A stretch of 64,000 nt of DNA from Sinomonas atrocyanea (GCF_030811715.1 NZ_JAUSRH010000002.1:248001-312000), one strand, 5' to 3'. Shown: positions 54,217-63,198, counted from the first letter of the stretch. Numbers and translations: made by a program. Notes: generated by a model not told the origin, from the sequence alone.

Positions 54217-54296
54217 GGATTCATCCCATCGGTCGGGGGTCTCCTCGCGGGGAGGACGAACGTCACGCCGACCAGACTTCCCGGCACACCTTGATT
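54217..54296 (-). promoter_or_regulatory. structured nhaA leader, candidate ion-sensing riboswitch
   Basis: On the - strand the 80 bases before nhaA contain GGTCGG (54273-54268) pairing with CCGACC (54236-54231). Inside it TCCTC/GAGGA (54256-54252 with 54246-54242) closes the loop CCCGC. A second hairpin CCGG-GAAGT-CTGG (54284-54272) shares two G with the long stem, so the two can exclude each other. GGATGAATCC just before the ATG can also fold and no strong Shine-Dalgarno is free. Li+ and Na+ riboswitches are known before nhaA-type genes; membership in such a class is unproven here. Confidence 0.45.
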
Positions 54297-54331
54297 CATT
54301 CTAGGGGGAGGGGCGCGCCGGAAGCAGAACA

Positions 54332-54370
54332 GCGCCCCGGCCACCCGCGAGCAGCGGGTGACCGGGGCGC
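54332..54370 (-). terminator. terminator of the SCO4848-like gene
   Basis: GCGCCCCGG (54332-54340) pairs with CCGGGGCGC (54362-54370), and inside it CACCCGC (54342-54348) pairs with GCGGGTG (54354-54360) with one mismatch between. Reading on the - strand, TGTTCTGCTTCC follows. It lies about 60 bases past the stop of the - strand gene at 54433. Confidence 0.75.
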
Positions 54371-54432
54371 CGTCGTGCGCTCCATGCCGTCACGTCCCGG
54401 GCGTCCCCCGCCCCGGAACGGTCGGGAGGGCC

Positions 54433-54654
54433 TCAGGAGAACAGCGTCCGGATCCCGATCACCGCAACGGCCACGCCGAGCGTGACCGAGATGGACACGA
54501 GCAGCAGGTGGACGGTCATGAACCGGGTGGCCCGGCCCTGCTCGTCCTTGGCCCGCGGATCCTTCATGATCCGGCGGAGGAACTGCGGCCACACCACGAG
54601 GTTCCACACGCCGGCCACGATGAGCACCCAGGAGAGGGCGACGGGCAGCTGCAT
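54433..54654 (-). CDS. small membrane protein, SCO4848-like
   Basis: A 73-residue protein with two helices: VALSWVLIVAGVWNLVVWPQ and FMTVHLLLVSISVTLGVAVAVIGIR. The segment between them, FLRRIMKDPRAKDEQGRATR, is basic and conserved-looking. It matches my recollection of the SCO4848 family of actinobacterial membrane proteins, of unknown function. Its ATG shares one base with the stop of the DUF2505 gene, so the two are co-translated. Confidence 0.75.
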   Translation of the reverse strand: MQLPVALSWVLIVAGVWNLVVWPQFLRRIMKDPRAKDEQGRATRFMTVHLLLVSISVTLGVAVAVIGIRTLFS

Positions 54655-55157
54655 CAGTTGATCTCGCCGGCCAGCCAGGCCTCGGCCTGCGTGGCCTGGA
54701 GGTTGAGGGCCTTGCCGACCATCGGCTCGGCCGCGGAGGCGATCTTGCCGCCGAGGAGCGGCACTGAGGAGCTCACGGTGCCGTTGAGCTCGATGCGCGT
54801 CGCGCCGCCGTCGGCTGCGAGGCGCTGCACCGCGGCGACGTCCACGGGGGCACCGGCGACCTTGACCTTGATGTCGGCCTGGCGGGAGCCGTCGGCCTCG
54901 GGCGCGCCCCAGGTCTCGGTCTGGGTGACGTTGACGTACTCGCCGACCACCTTGCGGGCGATCTCGGGCAGGCGCTGCGTGGGCAGCTGGCGCACAACGG
55001 TGGCGGTGAAGGCGCCGGCCACGTCGCCGTCGACCGTGAACGACTCGAGGCGGCCGCCGACGAGCTCGCTCACATGGCGCTGGAACGCCTCGTCCGCGAA
55101 CACCGCCGCGACGCGGTCGACGGGGAAGTTGAGGGTCTGGCTGGCTGACAGTGCCAC
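54654..55157 (-). CDS. DUF2505 domain protein
   Basis: A 167-residue soluble protein typical of actinobacteria. It has the START-like (SRPBCC-like) pattern expected of DUF2505: SASQTLNFPVDRVAAVFADE at the start, then RHVSELVGGRLESF, TVVRQLPTQRLPEIARKVVG, WGAPEADGSRQADIKVKVAG and a C-terminal helix. The GTG at 55157 is chosen because GGAAGGA lies five bases upstream. Its ligand and role are unknown. It forms a two-gene operon with the small membrane protein. Confidence 0.82.
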   Translation of the reverse strand: MALSASQTLNFPVDRVAAVFADEAFQRHVSELVGGRLESFTVDGDVAGAFTATVVRQLPTQRLPEIARKVVGEYVNVTQTETWGAPEADGSRQADIKVKVAGAPVDVAAVQRLAADGGATRIELNGTVSSSVPLLGGKIASAAEPMVGKALNLQATQAEAWLAGEIN

Positions 55158-55242
55158 AGGGGTCCTTCCGTAGGAGGCTGGGGTCTGGCGGAACGAATGC
55201 GGTCCCGGCACAGGCGCGCGGGGGCGCGCGCCGAAGACCATC

Positions 55243-55716
55243 CTAGGGCGCCATGGGGCCGCGGCCCGACGCGGGCTGCGGCACGGGGGCGGGCTGCCGG
55301 CGCTGCACGAGCACCGCGACCACGGCCCCCACGAGCGTGCCCAGGCCGTTGGCGAGGATGTCCATCAGGGACGCCGTCCGCTCCGGCAGGAACAGCGCCT
55401 GTGCGGTCTCGGCAGCGCCCGACGCCGCGACCCCCGCGAGCAGCGCGGCCCACGGCCGGGCGCCGAGGAGCACGGCGAAGAGGCCGAATGGAACGAAGAA
55501 CACCACGTTGGAGGTCCACTCGAGCTGGGCGTACCCGAGCCACCGGGGGAGCCCGTGCGCGTGCAGCCACACGAACACGGCCCGGATGGTGCCCGCCTCG
55601 GGCCGGTCCACGGGCGAGGGCCACAGGACCACGAGGGCCACCCCGACCAGGTACAGGACCGCCACCGCCGCCAGGGCGCGCCGCACCCGGGGGCGGAGCG
55701 AGGGGGTTCGGGGCAT
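55243..55716 (-). CDS. VanZ family membrane protein 2
   Basis: A 157-residue membrane protein with the VanZ-like pattern: LVVLWPSPVDRP, NVVFFVPFGLFAVLLGARPW, ETAQALFLPERTASLMDILA and NGLGTLVGAVVAVLV. ATG 55716 is preferred over 55728 and 55737 because GGGAGGG lies about ten bases upstream. The protein shares the fold signature with the VanZ gene at 44709, but the sequences have diverged. It is divergent from mfd. The function is unknown. Confidence 0.82.
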   Translation of the reverse strand: MPRTPSLRPRVRRALAAVAVLYLVGVALVVLWPSPVDRPEAGTIRAVFVWLHAHGLPRWLGYAQLEWTSNVVFFVPFGLFAVLLGARPWAALLAGVAASGAAETAQALFLPERTASLMDILANGLGTLVGAVVAVLVQRRQPAPVPQPASGRGPMAP

Positions 55717-55871
55717 GCGCGGGACCATCCCTCCCATGCTAGGGGCGAACGCGGGCCGCCCGCGCGCGCCGCATTGGCTAAGCTGGGACAGCCCCCGGCC
55801 TCGCAGAGTGTCGGGGCTGTTGTGCTGTCGTGGCGCGCGGCCCTCCGGAGCGCGCGAGTGAGGAGCCAGAA

Positions 55872-58800
55872 GTGTCTGTTGACGTGCTGCGCCCGGCGAG
55901 CCGCGAGGGCGCCCCGATCCTCGAGGGGCTGCGCCGCGCCGTCGGCGAGGACGCGAGCGTCGCCCGGCTCCGCGAGTACGCGACCAAGCCCGCGGCCCGC
56001 CGCAGCCAGGACCTCCAGGTCGTCGCGCCCACCGGGCTCCGGCCCGTGGTCGTCGCCGAGGTGGTCGAGGCACTGCCGGAACCCGGCGCCGTCGTGCTCG
56101 CCGTGACCGCCACCGAGCGCGAGGCGGAGGACCTCGTCTCGGCGCTGGGCGCCTACGTCCCGGCCGAGTCCGTCGCGCTGTTCCCGAGCTGGGAGACCCT
56201 CCCGCACGAGCGGCTCTCGCCGCGCTCCGACACCGTGGGGCGCCGGCTCGCGGTGCTGCGCCGGCTCGCGCACCCCGCGGCGTCCCCGGCGGCCGGCGGC
56301 CCGGCCGGCGCGGAGCTCAAGGTCGTCGTCGCGCCGGTGCGCGCGGTGCTGCAGCCGCTCGTCGCCGGCCTCGGGGACCTCGAGCCGGTCTCGCTCGCGG
56401 TCGGGCAGGACGCGCCGTTCGACGAGGTCGTCCGGGCGCTCGCCGACGCCGCCTACGCGCGCGTCGACATGGTCAGCCACCGCGGCGAGTTCGCGGTCCG
56501 CGGCGGCATCATCGACGTCTTCCCGCCCACCGAGGACCACCCCGTGCGCGTCGAGTTCTTCGGCGACGAGGTCGAGCAGATGCGCTGGTTCGCCGTCGCC
56601 GACCAGCGCTCCCTGAGCGGCCCGAACGTCCACCACCCCACGGCCCTGTTCGCCCCGCCGTGCCGCGAGCTGCTCATCACCCCGGCGGTCATGAGCCGTG
56701 CAGCGAAGCTGAAGGGGCGCCTGCCCGCGGCCGCGGACATGCTCGAGAAGATCGCCGGCGGGATCGCGGTCGAGGGCATGGAGTCCCTCGCGCCGCTGCT
56801 CGTGGACCGGATGGTCCCGTTCATCGGCGAGCTGCCGGCCGGGTCGGCCGCGCTCGTCATGGAGCCGGAGAAGGTCCGCGCCCGCGCCCACGACCTCGCC
56901 GCGACCAACGAGGAGTTCCTCGCCGCCGCGTGGGCCACGGCGTCCGACGGCGGCGCCGCACCGCTCGACGTCGCCCTCGCCGAGGCGGGGGAGGACTCGG
57001 GCGAGCACGCCGGCCGGCTCGAGGACGCGAGCTTCGCCACGCTCGGCGAGGTCCGCTCGGAGGCGCAGGAGCGCGGGGTCACGTGGTGGTCGCTCACCTC
57101 GCTCGGCGTGGACCAGGAGACCGTCCTGGACATCGACGTGGTGACGGTGGCCGCCCGGGAGCCCCGCGGGTACCAGGGCGATGTGGCCGAGATGATGGAG
57201 TTCATCGGGGGACGGGTGCGGGACCAGTGGCGGATCGTCGTCGCCACGGACGGCCCCGGGCCCGCCCAGCGCCTGGCGGAGCTGTTCCACGACGCGAACA
57301 TCCCGTGCAGCCGCATCGACGGGCTCGACCGGGCCCCGGAGCCCGGCATCATCGAGATCACCAAGGCCCCGGCCGGCAAGGGCTTCGTGCTCGACGGGCT
57401 CAAGCTCGGGCTCCTCACCGAGGCGGACCTCCTCGGGCGCGCGAGCGCGGCGGGGACCCGCGACATGCGCAAGATGCCCTCCCGGCGGCGCAACGCCGTC
57501 GACCCCCTCTCGCTCACGGCGGGCGACTTCGTGGTCCACGAGCAGCACGGGATCGGGAAGTTCGTCGAGCTCGTGCAGCGCAAGATCGCCGGTGGCGGCC
57601 CGGGGGCGGGCGGCGCGGGCGGCGCGGCGCCGACGCGCGAGTACCTGGTCCTCGAGTACGCGCCGGCCAAGCGCGGGGCGCCGGGGGACCGGCTCTTCGT
57701 GCCCACCGACCAGCTCGACCAGGTGACCCGGTACGTCGGCGGGGACACGCCGTCCCTGTCGAAGATGGGCGGCGCGGACTGGGCCTCGACCAAGTCCAAG
57801 GCCAAGAAGGCCGTCAAGGAGATCGCGGGGGAGCTCATCCGGCTCTACTCGGCGCGCATGGCGTCCAAGGGCCACGCCTTCGGGCCGGACACCCCGTGGC
57901 AGCGCGAGCTCGAGGAGGCGTTCCCCTACGTCGAGACGCCGGACCAGCTCACCACGATCAACGAGGTCAAGGCGGACATGGAGCGCGAGGTCCCGATGGA
58001 CCGGCTCGTCTCCGGGGACGTGGGCTACGGCAAGACGGAGATCGCCGTGCGGGCCGCGTTCAAGGCGGTCCAGGACGGCAAGCAGGTGGCGGTGCTCGTG
58101 CCGACCACGCTGCTCGCGCAGCAGCACTACGAGACGTTCTCGGAGCGGTTCTCCGGCTTCCCCGTCCGGGTGCGCGCGCTCTCGCGCTTCCAGACCGGCG
58201 CGGAGTCGAAGGAGACGCTCGAGGGGCTCAAGAGCGGCGCGGTCGACGTGGTGATCGGCACGCACCGGCTCCTGTCCAAGGAGGTCGCGTTCAAGGACCT
58301 CGGGCTCGTGATCATCGACGAGGAGCAGCGGTTCGGCGTCGAGCACAAGGAGGAGCTCAAGAAGATGCGCACCAACGTGGACGTCCTCGCGATGTCCGCG
58401 ACGCCGATCCCGCGCACGCTCGAGATGTCCCTCACCGGCATCCGCGAGACCTCCACGCTCGCCACCCCGCCCGAGGAGCGCCACCCCGTCCTGACCTACG
58501 TCGGGCCGTACACGGACAAGCAGGTCTCGGCCGCGATCCGCCGCGAGCTCATGCGCGAGGGCCAGGTGTTCTTCGTGCACAACCGCGTCTCCTCGATCGA
58601 CAAGACCGCCGCCGCGATCCGCGAGCTCGTCCCCGAGGCGCGCGTGGAGGTGGCCCACGGGCAGATGTCCGAGTCCCGGCTCGAGAAGATCATCGTGGAC
58701 TTCTGGGAGAAGCGCTTCGACGTGCTCGTGTGCACCACGATCATCGAGACCGGCCTGGACATCTCCAACGCGAACACGCTCATCATCGACCGCGCGGACT

Positions 58801-59588
58801 CCTACGGGCTCTCCCAGCTGCACCAGCTGCGCGGCCGCGTGGGCCGCGGGCGCGAGCGGGCCTACGCGTACTTCCTGTACCCGGCCGAGAAGCCGCTCGG
58901 CGAGGTCGCGCTCGAGCGGCTCAAGGCGGTCGCGGCGCACAACGAGCTGGGCGCCGGCATGCAGCTGGCCATGAAGGACCTCGAGATCCGCGGCGCGGGC
59001 AACCTCCTCGGCGGGGAGCAGTCCGGGCACATCCAGGGCGTCGGGTTCGACCTCTACATCCGGCTCGTGGGCGAGGCCGTCGCGGACTTCCGCGGCGAGG
59101 GCGAGGAGAAGGTCACGGAGATGAAGATCGAGCTCCCGGTCAACGCGCACCTGCCGCACGACTACGTGCCGGGGGAGCGCCTGCGCCTCGAGGCCTACCG
59201 CAAGCTCGCCGCCGCGACCGACGACGCGGGGATCAACGAGGTCATGGAGGAGCTCGCCGACCGCTACGGCGAGCCTCCCGCCCCGGTGCAGAACCTCGCG
59301 GCCGTGGCGCGCTTCCGGGTCCGGGCGCGCGCGGCGGGCCTGACCGACGTCGCGCTCCAGGGCAACATGGTGCGCTTCGCGCCCGCCGACCTGCCCGAGT
59401 CCAAGCAGATGCGCCTGGCCCGCATGTACAAGGGGGCGCAGTACAAGCCGGCGCTCAACGCGGTGCTCGTCCCCAAGCCCAAGACCGCCCCCATCGGCGG
59501 CGCGGACCTGGCCGACGGGGAGATCCTCGCCTGGGCGGACCAGGTGGTGGAGGCCATCTTCGCCCCAGCCCCGGCCGCCGCCACCTGA
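55872..59588 (+). CDS. mfd: transcription-repair coupling factor
   Basis: ATP-dependent translocase that removes RNA polymerase stalled at lesions and recruits UvrA. 1238 residues. The N-terminal UvrB-like module includes [20 protein letters not shown] and [10 protein letters not shown]. The RNA polymerase-interacting CarD-like domain begins near residue 551 ([20 protein letters not shown]). Helicase motifs are [16 protein letters not shown] near 713, [15 protein letters not shown] near 814, [29 protein letters not shown] and [17 protein letters not shown]. The C-terminal TRCF domain is complete. The GTG at 55872 has AGGAG six bases upstream. It marks the return of the conserved chromosomal backbone. 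Confidence 0.97.
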   Translation: MSVDVLRPASREGAPILEGLRRAVGEDASVARLREYATKPAARRSQDLQVVAPTGLRPVVVAEVVEALPEPGAVVLAVTATEREAEDLVSALGAYVPAESVALFPSWETLPHERLSPRSDTVGRRLAVLRRLAHPAASPAAGGPAGAELKVVVAPVRAVLQPLVAGLGDLEPVSLAVGQDAPFDEVVRALADAAYARVDMVSHRGEFAVRGGIIDVFPPTEDHPVRVEFFGDEVEQMRWFAVADQRSLSGPNVHHPTALFAPPCRELLITPAVMSRAAKLKGRLPAAADMLEKIAGGIAVEGMESLAPLLVDRMVPFIGELPAGSAALVMEPEKVRARAHDLAATNEEFLAAAWATASDGGAAPLDVALAEAGEDSGEHAGRLEDASFATLGEVRSEAQERGVTWWSLTSLGVDQETVLDIDVVTVAAREPRGYQGDVAEMMEFIGGRVRDQWRIVVATDGPGPAQRLAELFHDANIPCSRIDGLDRAPEPGIIEITKAPAGKGFVLDGLKLGLLTEADLLGRASAAGTRDMRKMPSRRRNAVDPLSLTAGDFVVHEQHGIGKFVELVQRKIAGGGPGAGGAGGAAPTREYLVLEYAPAKRGAPGDRLFVPTDQLDQVTRYVGGDTPSLSKMGGADWASTKSKAKKAVKEIAGELIRLYSARMASKGHAFGPDTPWQRELEEAFPYVETPDQLTTINEVKADMEREVPMDRLVSGDVGYGKTEIAVRAAFKAVQDGKQVAVLVPTTLLAQQHYETFSERFSGFPVRVRALSRFQTGAESKETLEGLKSGAVDVVIGTHRLLSKEVAFKDLGLVIIDEEQRFGVEHKEELKKMRTNVDVLAMSATPIPRTLEMSLTGIRETSTLATPPEERHPVLTYVGPYTDKQVSAAIRRELMREGQVFFVHNRVSSIDKTAAAIRELVPEARVEVAHGQMSESRLEKIIVDFWEKRFDVLVCTTIIETGLDISNANTLIIDRADSYGLSQLHQLRGRVGRGRERAYAYFLYPAEKPLGEVALERLKAVAAHNELGAGMQLAMKDLEIRGAGNLLGGEQSGHIQGVGFDLYIRLVGEAVADFRGEGEEKVTEMKIELPVNAHLPHDYVPGERLRLEAYRKLAAATDDAGINEVMEELADRYGEPPAPVQNLAAVARFRVRARAAGLTDVALQGNMVRFAPADLPESKQMRLARMYKGAQYKPALNAVLVPKPKTAPIGGADLADGEILAWADQVVEAIFAPAPAAAT

Positions 59589-59644
59589 CGCGAGCCTGGC
59601 CCCGACTCCGGCTCCTCCATGCCCCCACAGACCCCAGACCCCCC

Positions 59645-59720
59645 GTTTCGGGTACGCATCTCGTCGCCGTTTCGCCCTTCCGGGTACGCATCTCGTCGGG
59701 GAATCAGGCCTCCGGGTACG
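59645..59720. repeat. left repeat array (GGGTACGCATCTCGTC type)
   Basis: CGGGTACGCATCTCGTCG occurs at 59649-59666 and 59681-59698, with a shortened copy CGGGTACG at 59713-59720. The first is preceded by GTTT. These are the reverse complement of the copies at 60790-60866. The array lies between mfd and the 3' end of the DUF559-like gene. Confidence 0.85.
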
Positions 59721-59735
59721 AGGGGTCTGGCCGCG

Positions 59736-60677
59736 TCAGCGCCAACCCTGAGCCGTCAGGGCGGCGACGACGCGGCTGACGATGTGCGCCTCTCCTCTGA
59801 CGAGGTCCTCCCGGGTGAGGATCACCTGGGCCCAGCCGGCCGACACCGTCCTGCGGTTGCGGCTCCGGTCCCACAGCTGCTGCTCGGGATCGAGGTGGTG
59901 CTCGCCGTCGTACTCGATGGCCACCCGGTAGCGCGCGTTGCCCAGATCGACCCAGAGGACCTTGCCCCACGGGTCGACCACCACGCAGTTGGCCTTGAAG
60001 CGCGGCAGCCCAGCCCGCTCGAGCATGAGCCGGATCCGCGTCTCCTGGGGTGAATCGGCGCCGACGGCCATGAGCTCGAGGGCGATCCGGGCCCTCCCGA
60101 GGCCCGGGACGCGGCGCTTGCCGCCGACATAGGCGCGCAGCTGGGCGAGCGTCACGATCGCAGTGCGGGGGTGGATGCTGCGCTGGTGTTCGGAGACGAG
60201 GTGCTCTCCGGCGACGATGACGTCGTCCATGGTGAGCTGGCGGATCCCGCAGAGGTCCAGCCACGTGCGCTCGGGGGTGGTGATCCTCGTGCCGCCGAGC
60301 ATCATGACGTCCTCGGCGCCGAGGCGGAGGCGGTGCCCGCGCACTTCGAAGCGGCGGGGCTGGCCGAGGCGTTCCTCCGACCCGCCCGAACGGGCGAGGT
60401 CGATCTGGGACGTGTCCTGCGCCCACGCTGGCAGAGGCATGCCGTGGAGCAGGGAAGCCGTCAGATGGCTGACCGAGGTGGACTCGTGCAGCCGCGTGTA
60501 GGGGGCCGCCCGGCTCAGCAGGTCCTCGCGGGCGTCGAGCGGCCTGCGGATGCCGCGGCTCGGGATGATGATGCGCTCGCTGCGCACCTCGCGCGGCCCG
60601 AGCCCTGCCTCGAGCCCGTCGAGCAGGGTGAAGGAGGCCGTGGGGAGCCGGTCAGCGGAGCCTGTGCTGTTCGTCAC
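59736..60677 (-). CDS. DUF559-type endonuclease-like protein
   Basis: A 313-residue soluble protein. The C-terminal third resembles the DUF559/Vsr-like restriction-endonuclease fold: SPQETRIRLMLERAGLPRF, then VDLGNARYRVAIEYDGEHHL (E-Y-D-G-E, the likely metal-binding strand), then DRSRNRRTVSAGW and QVILTREDL. The N-terminal part, with REDLLSRAAPYTRLHESTSV and TTPERTWLDLCG, is like the AbiEi-like region common in actinobacterial proteins of this group. It starts with GTG and has no strong ribosome site. The gene is flanked on both sides by inverted copies of one repeat array. Its biological role is unknown; a mobile or defence link is only a suggestion. Confidence 0.75.
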   Translation of the reverse strand: MTNSTGSADRLPTASFTLLDGLEAGLGPREVRSERIIIPSRGIRRPLDAREDLLSRAAPYTRLHESTSVSHLTASLLHGMPLPAWAQDTSQIDLARSGGSEERLGQPRRFEVRGHRLRLGAEDVMMLGGTRITTPERTWLDLCGIRQLTMDDVIVAGEHLVSEHQRSIHPRTAIVTLAQLRAYVGGKRRVPGLGRARIALELMAVGADSPQETRIRLMLERAGLPRFKANCVVVDPWGKVLWVDLGNARYRVAIEYDGEHHLDPEQQLWDRSRNRRTVSAGWAQVILTREDLVRGEAHIVSRVVAALTAQGWR

Positions 60678-60750
60678 CGTCCCATTGAGCCACGGACGAC
60701 GGCGATGCCTCCTGAGTTTTCCACAGGGCCTTCGTTTCGGGTACAGACAG

Positions 60751-60789
60751 CGGCCCGCCTGAGCACTCCTCGGAGCGGCAGGCGGGCCG
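60751..60789. terminator. hairpin between the small membrane protein and the DUF559-like gene
   Basis: CGGCCCGCCT (60751-60760) pairs perfectly with AGGCGGGCCG (60780-60789), and an inner CTCC/GGAG stem sits in the loop. A GTTTCGGGTAC fragment just left of it (60734-60744) matches the start of the left repeat array. It may be part of the repeat element rather than a terminator. Confidence 0.5.
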
Positions 60790-60866
60790 TGTGCGTACCC
60801 GGATCGGCGTCAGGGCGACGAGATGCGTACCCGGAACGCCGAAAGGGCGACGAGATGCGTACCCGA
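60790..60866. repeat. right repeat array (GACGAGATGCGTACCC type)
   Basis: CGACGAGATGCGTACCCG occurs at 60816-60833 and 60848-60865, with a partial TGCGTACCCG at 60792-60801. The last copy continues AAAC, matching in reverse the GTTT that starts the left array. Copy spacing is 32 bases here, as in the left array (59649 to 59681). The two arrays are inverted relative to each other around the DUF559-like gene. Confidence 0.85.
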
Positions 60867-60891
60867 AACGGGGCAGGCGGGGGACGGGGGG

Positions 60892-61125
60892 TCAGCGGCG
60901 GTGCTGGTCGCCCGTGTTGTTCTTGGCCATGAACGTCATCGGGATCCCGAACGCCGCGGCGAAGAGGAAGATGAGGGCCGCCATCGGCCACACGTTCGTG
61001 AAGTCGAGGAACTGCACGAGGTACAGGCCCAGGAGGAAGAGGACCATGAAGATCACGAAGAGGATGATGCTGCCGCCGAGCGGGTTCGGCTCGAGCGGGC
61101 GGTTGTACTGGTCGTCGTCAGACAT
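60892..61125 (-). CDS. small membrane protein (77 aa)
   Basis: Not recognised by family. Two hydrophobic helices, SIILFVIFMVLFLLGLYLVQ and MAALIFLFAAAFGIPMTFMA, follow an acidic N-terminus (MSDDDQYNRPLEPNPLGG) and end with a short polar tail (NNTGDQHRR). It lies 20 bases downstream of deoC on the same strand, so it is probably co-transcribed with it. The repeat array follows it. Confidence 0.68.
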   Translation of the reverse strand: MSDDDQYNRPLEPNPLGGSIILFVIFMVLFLLGLYLVQFLDFTNVWPMAALIFLFAAAFGIPMTFMAKNNTGDQHRR

Positions 61126-61145
61126 GTCTCTCCTGTGCGGTGCGT

Positions 61146-61844
61146 CTAGTAGCCGCCGGCGCCGCTGGTGCCGCCGGTGACGATGGCCACCCCGGAGCTG
61201 GCTCCGATCCGGGTGGCGCCTGCTGCAATCATAGCCCGGGCGTCGTCCGCGGTTCGCACCCCGCCGGAGGCCTTGACACCGAGGTCGGGGCCCACAGTGG
61301 CGCGCATGAGCGCGATGTCCTCGACCGTCGCGCCGCCGCCGTTGAAGCCCGTGGAGGTCTTCACGAAGTCGGCGCCCGCCTCAACGGCCGCCTCGCACGC
61401 GAGGACCTTCTGCGCGTCGGTCAGGAGCGAGGTCTCGATGATGACCTTGAGGATGGAAGAGCTGCCGTGCACGGCCTCGGCGACGGCCTGGATGTCGTCG
61501 ACGAGCGCGCCGCGGTCGTTGGCCCGCGCGGCGGCAATGTTGATGACCATGTCGACCTCGTCTGCGCCATCGAGCGTGGCGCCGCGGGCCTCGAAGACCT
61601 TCACATCGGTGGGCGTCGCCCCAAGCGGGAAGCCTGCCACGGCACACGTGAGCACGCCTGAGCCCCGCAGCGCCCGGGTTGCCGTCTTGACCCAGAGCGG
61701 GTTCACGCACACCGATTTGAACCCGTACTTCACGGCCTCGCTGCACAGGGCGAGGATGTCGGCCTCGCTGGCCTCGGGCTTGAGCAGCGTGTGGTCGATG
61801 TAGCCGGCAAGGTCCGCGGGAGTCAGTGCGGGCTCGGAAGACAC
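61146..61844 (-). CDS. deoC: deoxyribose-phosphate aldolase
   Basis: Class I aldolase cleaving 2-deoxyribose-5-phosphate to glyceraldehyde-3-phosphate and acetaldehyde in deoxynucleoside breakdown. The Schiff-base lysine is K162 in [13 protein letters not shown]. The second lysine is K191 in [10 protein letters not shown] and the proton-relay Asp is D98 in [19 protein letters not shown] opens the barrel. The length of 232 residues is normal. GAAAGGACG lies just upstream of the ATG. The region upstream carries four 15-base repeats and then the divergent LacI gene, which makes a shared regulatory zone possible. Confidence 0.95.
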   Translation of the reverse strand: MSSEPALTPADLAGYIDHTLLKPEASEADILALCSEAVKYGFKSVCVNPLWVKTATRALRGSGVLTCAVAGFPLGATPTDVKVFEARGATLDGADEVDMVINIAAARANDRGALVDDIQAVAEAVHGSSSILKVIIETSLLTDAQKVLACEAAVEAGADFVKTSTGFNGGGATVEDIALMRATVGPDLGVKASGGVRTADDARAMIAAGATRIGASSGVAIVTGGTSGAGGY

Positions 61845-61875
61845 GTCGGCGTCCTTTCGCTTGGGTCATCCCATA

Positions 61876-61935
61876 CTGGCACATCGGCTACTGGCACACC
61901 GGCTACTGGCACATCGGCTACTGGCACACCGGCGC
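61876..61935. repeat. four tandem 15-bp units upstream of deoC
   Basis: Units start at 61876, 61891, 61906 and 61921. The sequence is CTGGCACAtCGGCTA alternating with CTGGCACAcCGGCTA, so the array is effectively two 30-base units; the last ends CGC. The array begins 31 bases upstream of the deoC ATG and includes no gene of its own. It could be an operator array for a DNA-binding protein or simple slippage. Confidence 0.85.
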
Positions 61936-62070
61936 GGGCTCTCCGGCCGCGCGCGAAGAAGGAGGAGGCGCCTGGCGCTGGGAGCGGCCGCGCGGACACC
62001 GAGAAGAACGAGTACCGCCATGTGCATCGGCGCCGGTCCGGCGTTGCTCTGCTAGCGTCTAGTTGGAGGG

Positions 62071-62098
62071 TTGACAGGCTTTCCCTTGGTGGTACGTC
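62071..62098 (+). promoter_or_regulatory. candidate promoter of the LacI gene
   Basis: TTGACA (62071-62076) with a 16-base spacer leads to TACGTC (62093-62098), a weak -10. The TTG start of the LacI gene follows at 62117, with AGGAG (62106-62110) six bases before it. Confidence 0.45.
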
Positions 62099-62116
62099 TT
62101 CGGCGAGGAGGGGCTG

Positions 62117-63175
62117 TTGGCACAGGAATCAGGACGTGCAGCGGCCGTCCCACGACGGCGGAAGCCCAGCATCAATGATGTGGCGAAGATCGCCGGCGTC
62201 TCGTACCAGACCGTCTCCCGGGTCATCAACAACGCCCCGGACGTGAGCCCTGCGACCCGGGACCGGGTGCTCGGGGTGATCAAGGAGATCGGCTACCGCC
62301 GCAATCGGACGGCCACTGCGCTCGTCACCAGTAGGTCGACGGTGATTGGGATCCTTACGGACGGCTCTCCGCGTTTCGGACCGGTCGGGACGCTCATGGC
62401 GCTCGAGAGCCTGGCGCGGCAGAACGGCTATGCATCGACGGTTGTGACCGTTGACGAGCCTTACGCGGAGACCGTGCCGAAGGCACTCGACACCTTGGAC
62501 GACGTGGGCGTCGACGGCATCATCGTCATCGCGCCACGCCTTGCGATGGCTGCCGCTGTATGGAATGCCGACGTCCGGGTTCCTGTTGAGATGATCGCCG
62601 CGGGGGCCTCTTCCACGCCGAACGTCTTCACCTACTCCGAGAACCAGGAACTGGGTGCCCGCATGGCGACCCAGCACCTCATCGACCTAGGCCACACTGA
62701 CATCGCCCATATTGCAGGGTCGATGGAGTGGTTCGACGGCCGTGTCCGCAAGCGCGGCTGGGAAGCGGCGATGCGGGACGCGGGCCTGGAACCGGGGCTG
62801 TGCGTCGAGGGGGACTGGAGCCCGAAGTTTGCCTATGAGACTGGCTTGCGCCTCGTCGCCGAGGGAAGGGTTCCGCAGGCGATCTTCGCGGTGAGCGACC
62901 ACACGGCCCTCGGCCTGATCCGTGCCTTCGCCGAGAACGGCGTCCGCGTGCCTGAGGACGTGAGCATCGTCGGCTTCGACGACGTCGAAGGCTCCGACTA
63001 TTTCCTCCCGCCGCTGACAACTGTCCGCCAGGATTTTCCGGCGCTCGCCCAAGCCAGCATCGACGTGCTCCTGGGGGCAGTCGAGGGGCGTGAGGTCGAC
63101 AGGACTCCCAGTGTCCCGACACTCGTGGTGAGGGCGAGCGCCATCCGAGCGCGTCTCCGCCAAACGAGCCCGTAA
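62117..63175 (+). CDS. LacI family transcriptional regulator
   Basis: Repressor of 352 residues. The N-terminal HTH and hinge helix are SINDVAKIAGVSYQTVSRVI and NNAPDVSPATRDRV. The periplasmic-binding-protein-like effector domain starts at STVIGILTDGSPRFGPVG and contains FAVSDHTALGLIRAFAENGV and VSIVGFDDVEGSDYFLPPLT, the usual LacI/GalR core. The effector is likely a sugar but cannot be named. It starts with TTG. Two perfect LacI-type operators (CGTGAACGTTCACG) lie 150-190 bases past its stop, in front of the next gene, so that gene is a likely target. Confidence 0.93.
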   Translation: MAQESGRAAAVPRRRKPSINDVAKIAGVSYQTVSRVINNAPDVSPATRDRVLGVIKEIGYRRNRTATALVTSRSTVIGILTDGSPRFGPVGTLMALESLARQNGYASTVVTVDEPYAETVPKALDTLDDVGVDGIIVIAPRLAMAAAVWNADVRVPVEMIAAGASSTPNVFTYSENQELGARMATQHLIDLGHTDIAHIAGSMEWFDGRVRKRGWEAAMRDAGLEPGLCVEGDWSPKFAYETGLRLVAEGRVPQAIFAVSDHTALGLIRAFAENGVRVPEDVSIVGFDDVEGSDYFLPPLTTVRQDFPALAQASIDVLLGAVEGREVDRTPSVPTLVVRASAIRARLRQTSP

Positions 63176-63198
63176 GCCCGGATGCGCTGAAACCAGCG

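Noticed and set aside
55365-59159. A 1264-codon open frame on the - strand opposite mfd, and similar long antisense frames opposite the LAL genes
   Set aside because: High-GC coding DNA leaves antisense frames open. The translations are compositionally odd (HVGV/RDRAV repeats) with no domain, while the + strand frame has full mfd motifs.
59645-60866. CRISPR-like interpretation of the GGGTACGCATCTCGTC copies
   Set aside because: Only two copies per side in inverted arrays, 14-base gaps, no cas genes.
61876-61935. CRISPR array at the 15-base repeats
   Set aside because: Units are directly adjacent without spacers and too short; no cas gene is present.
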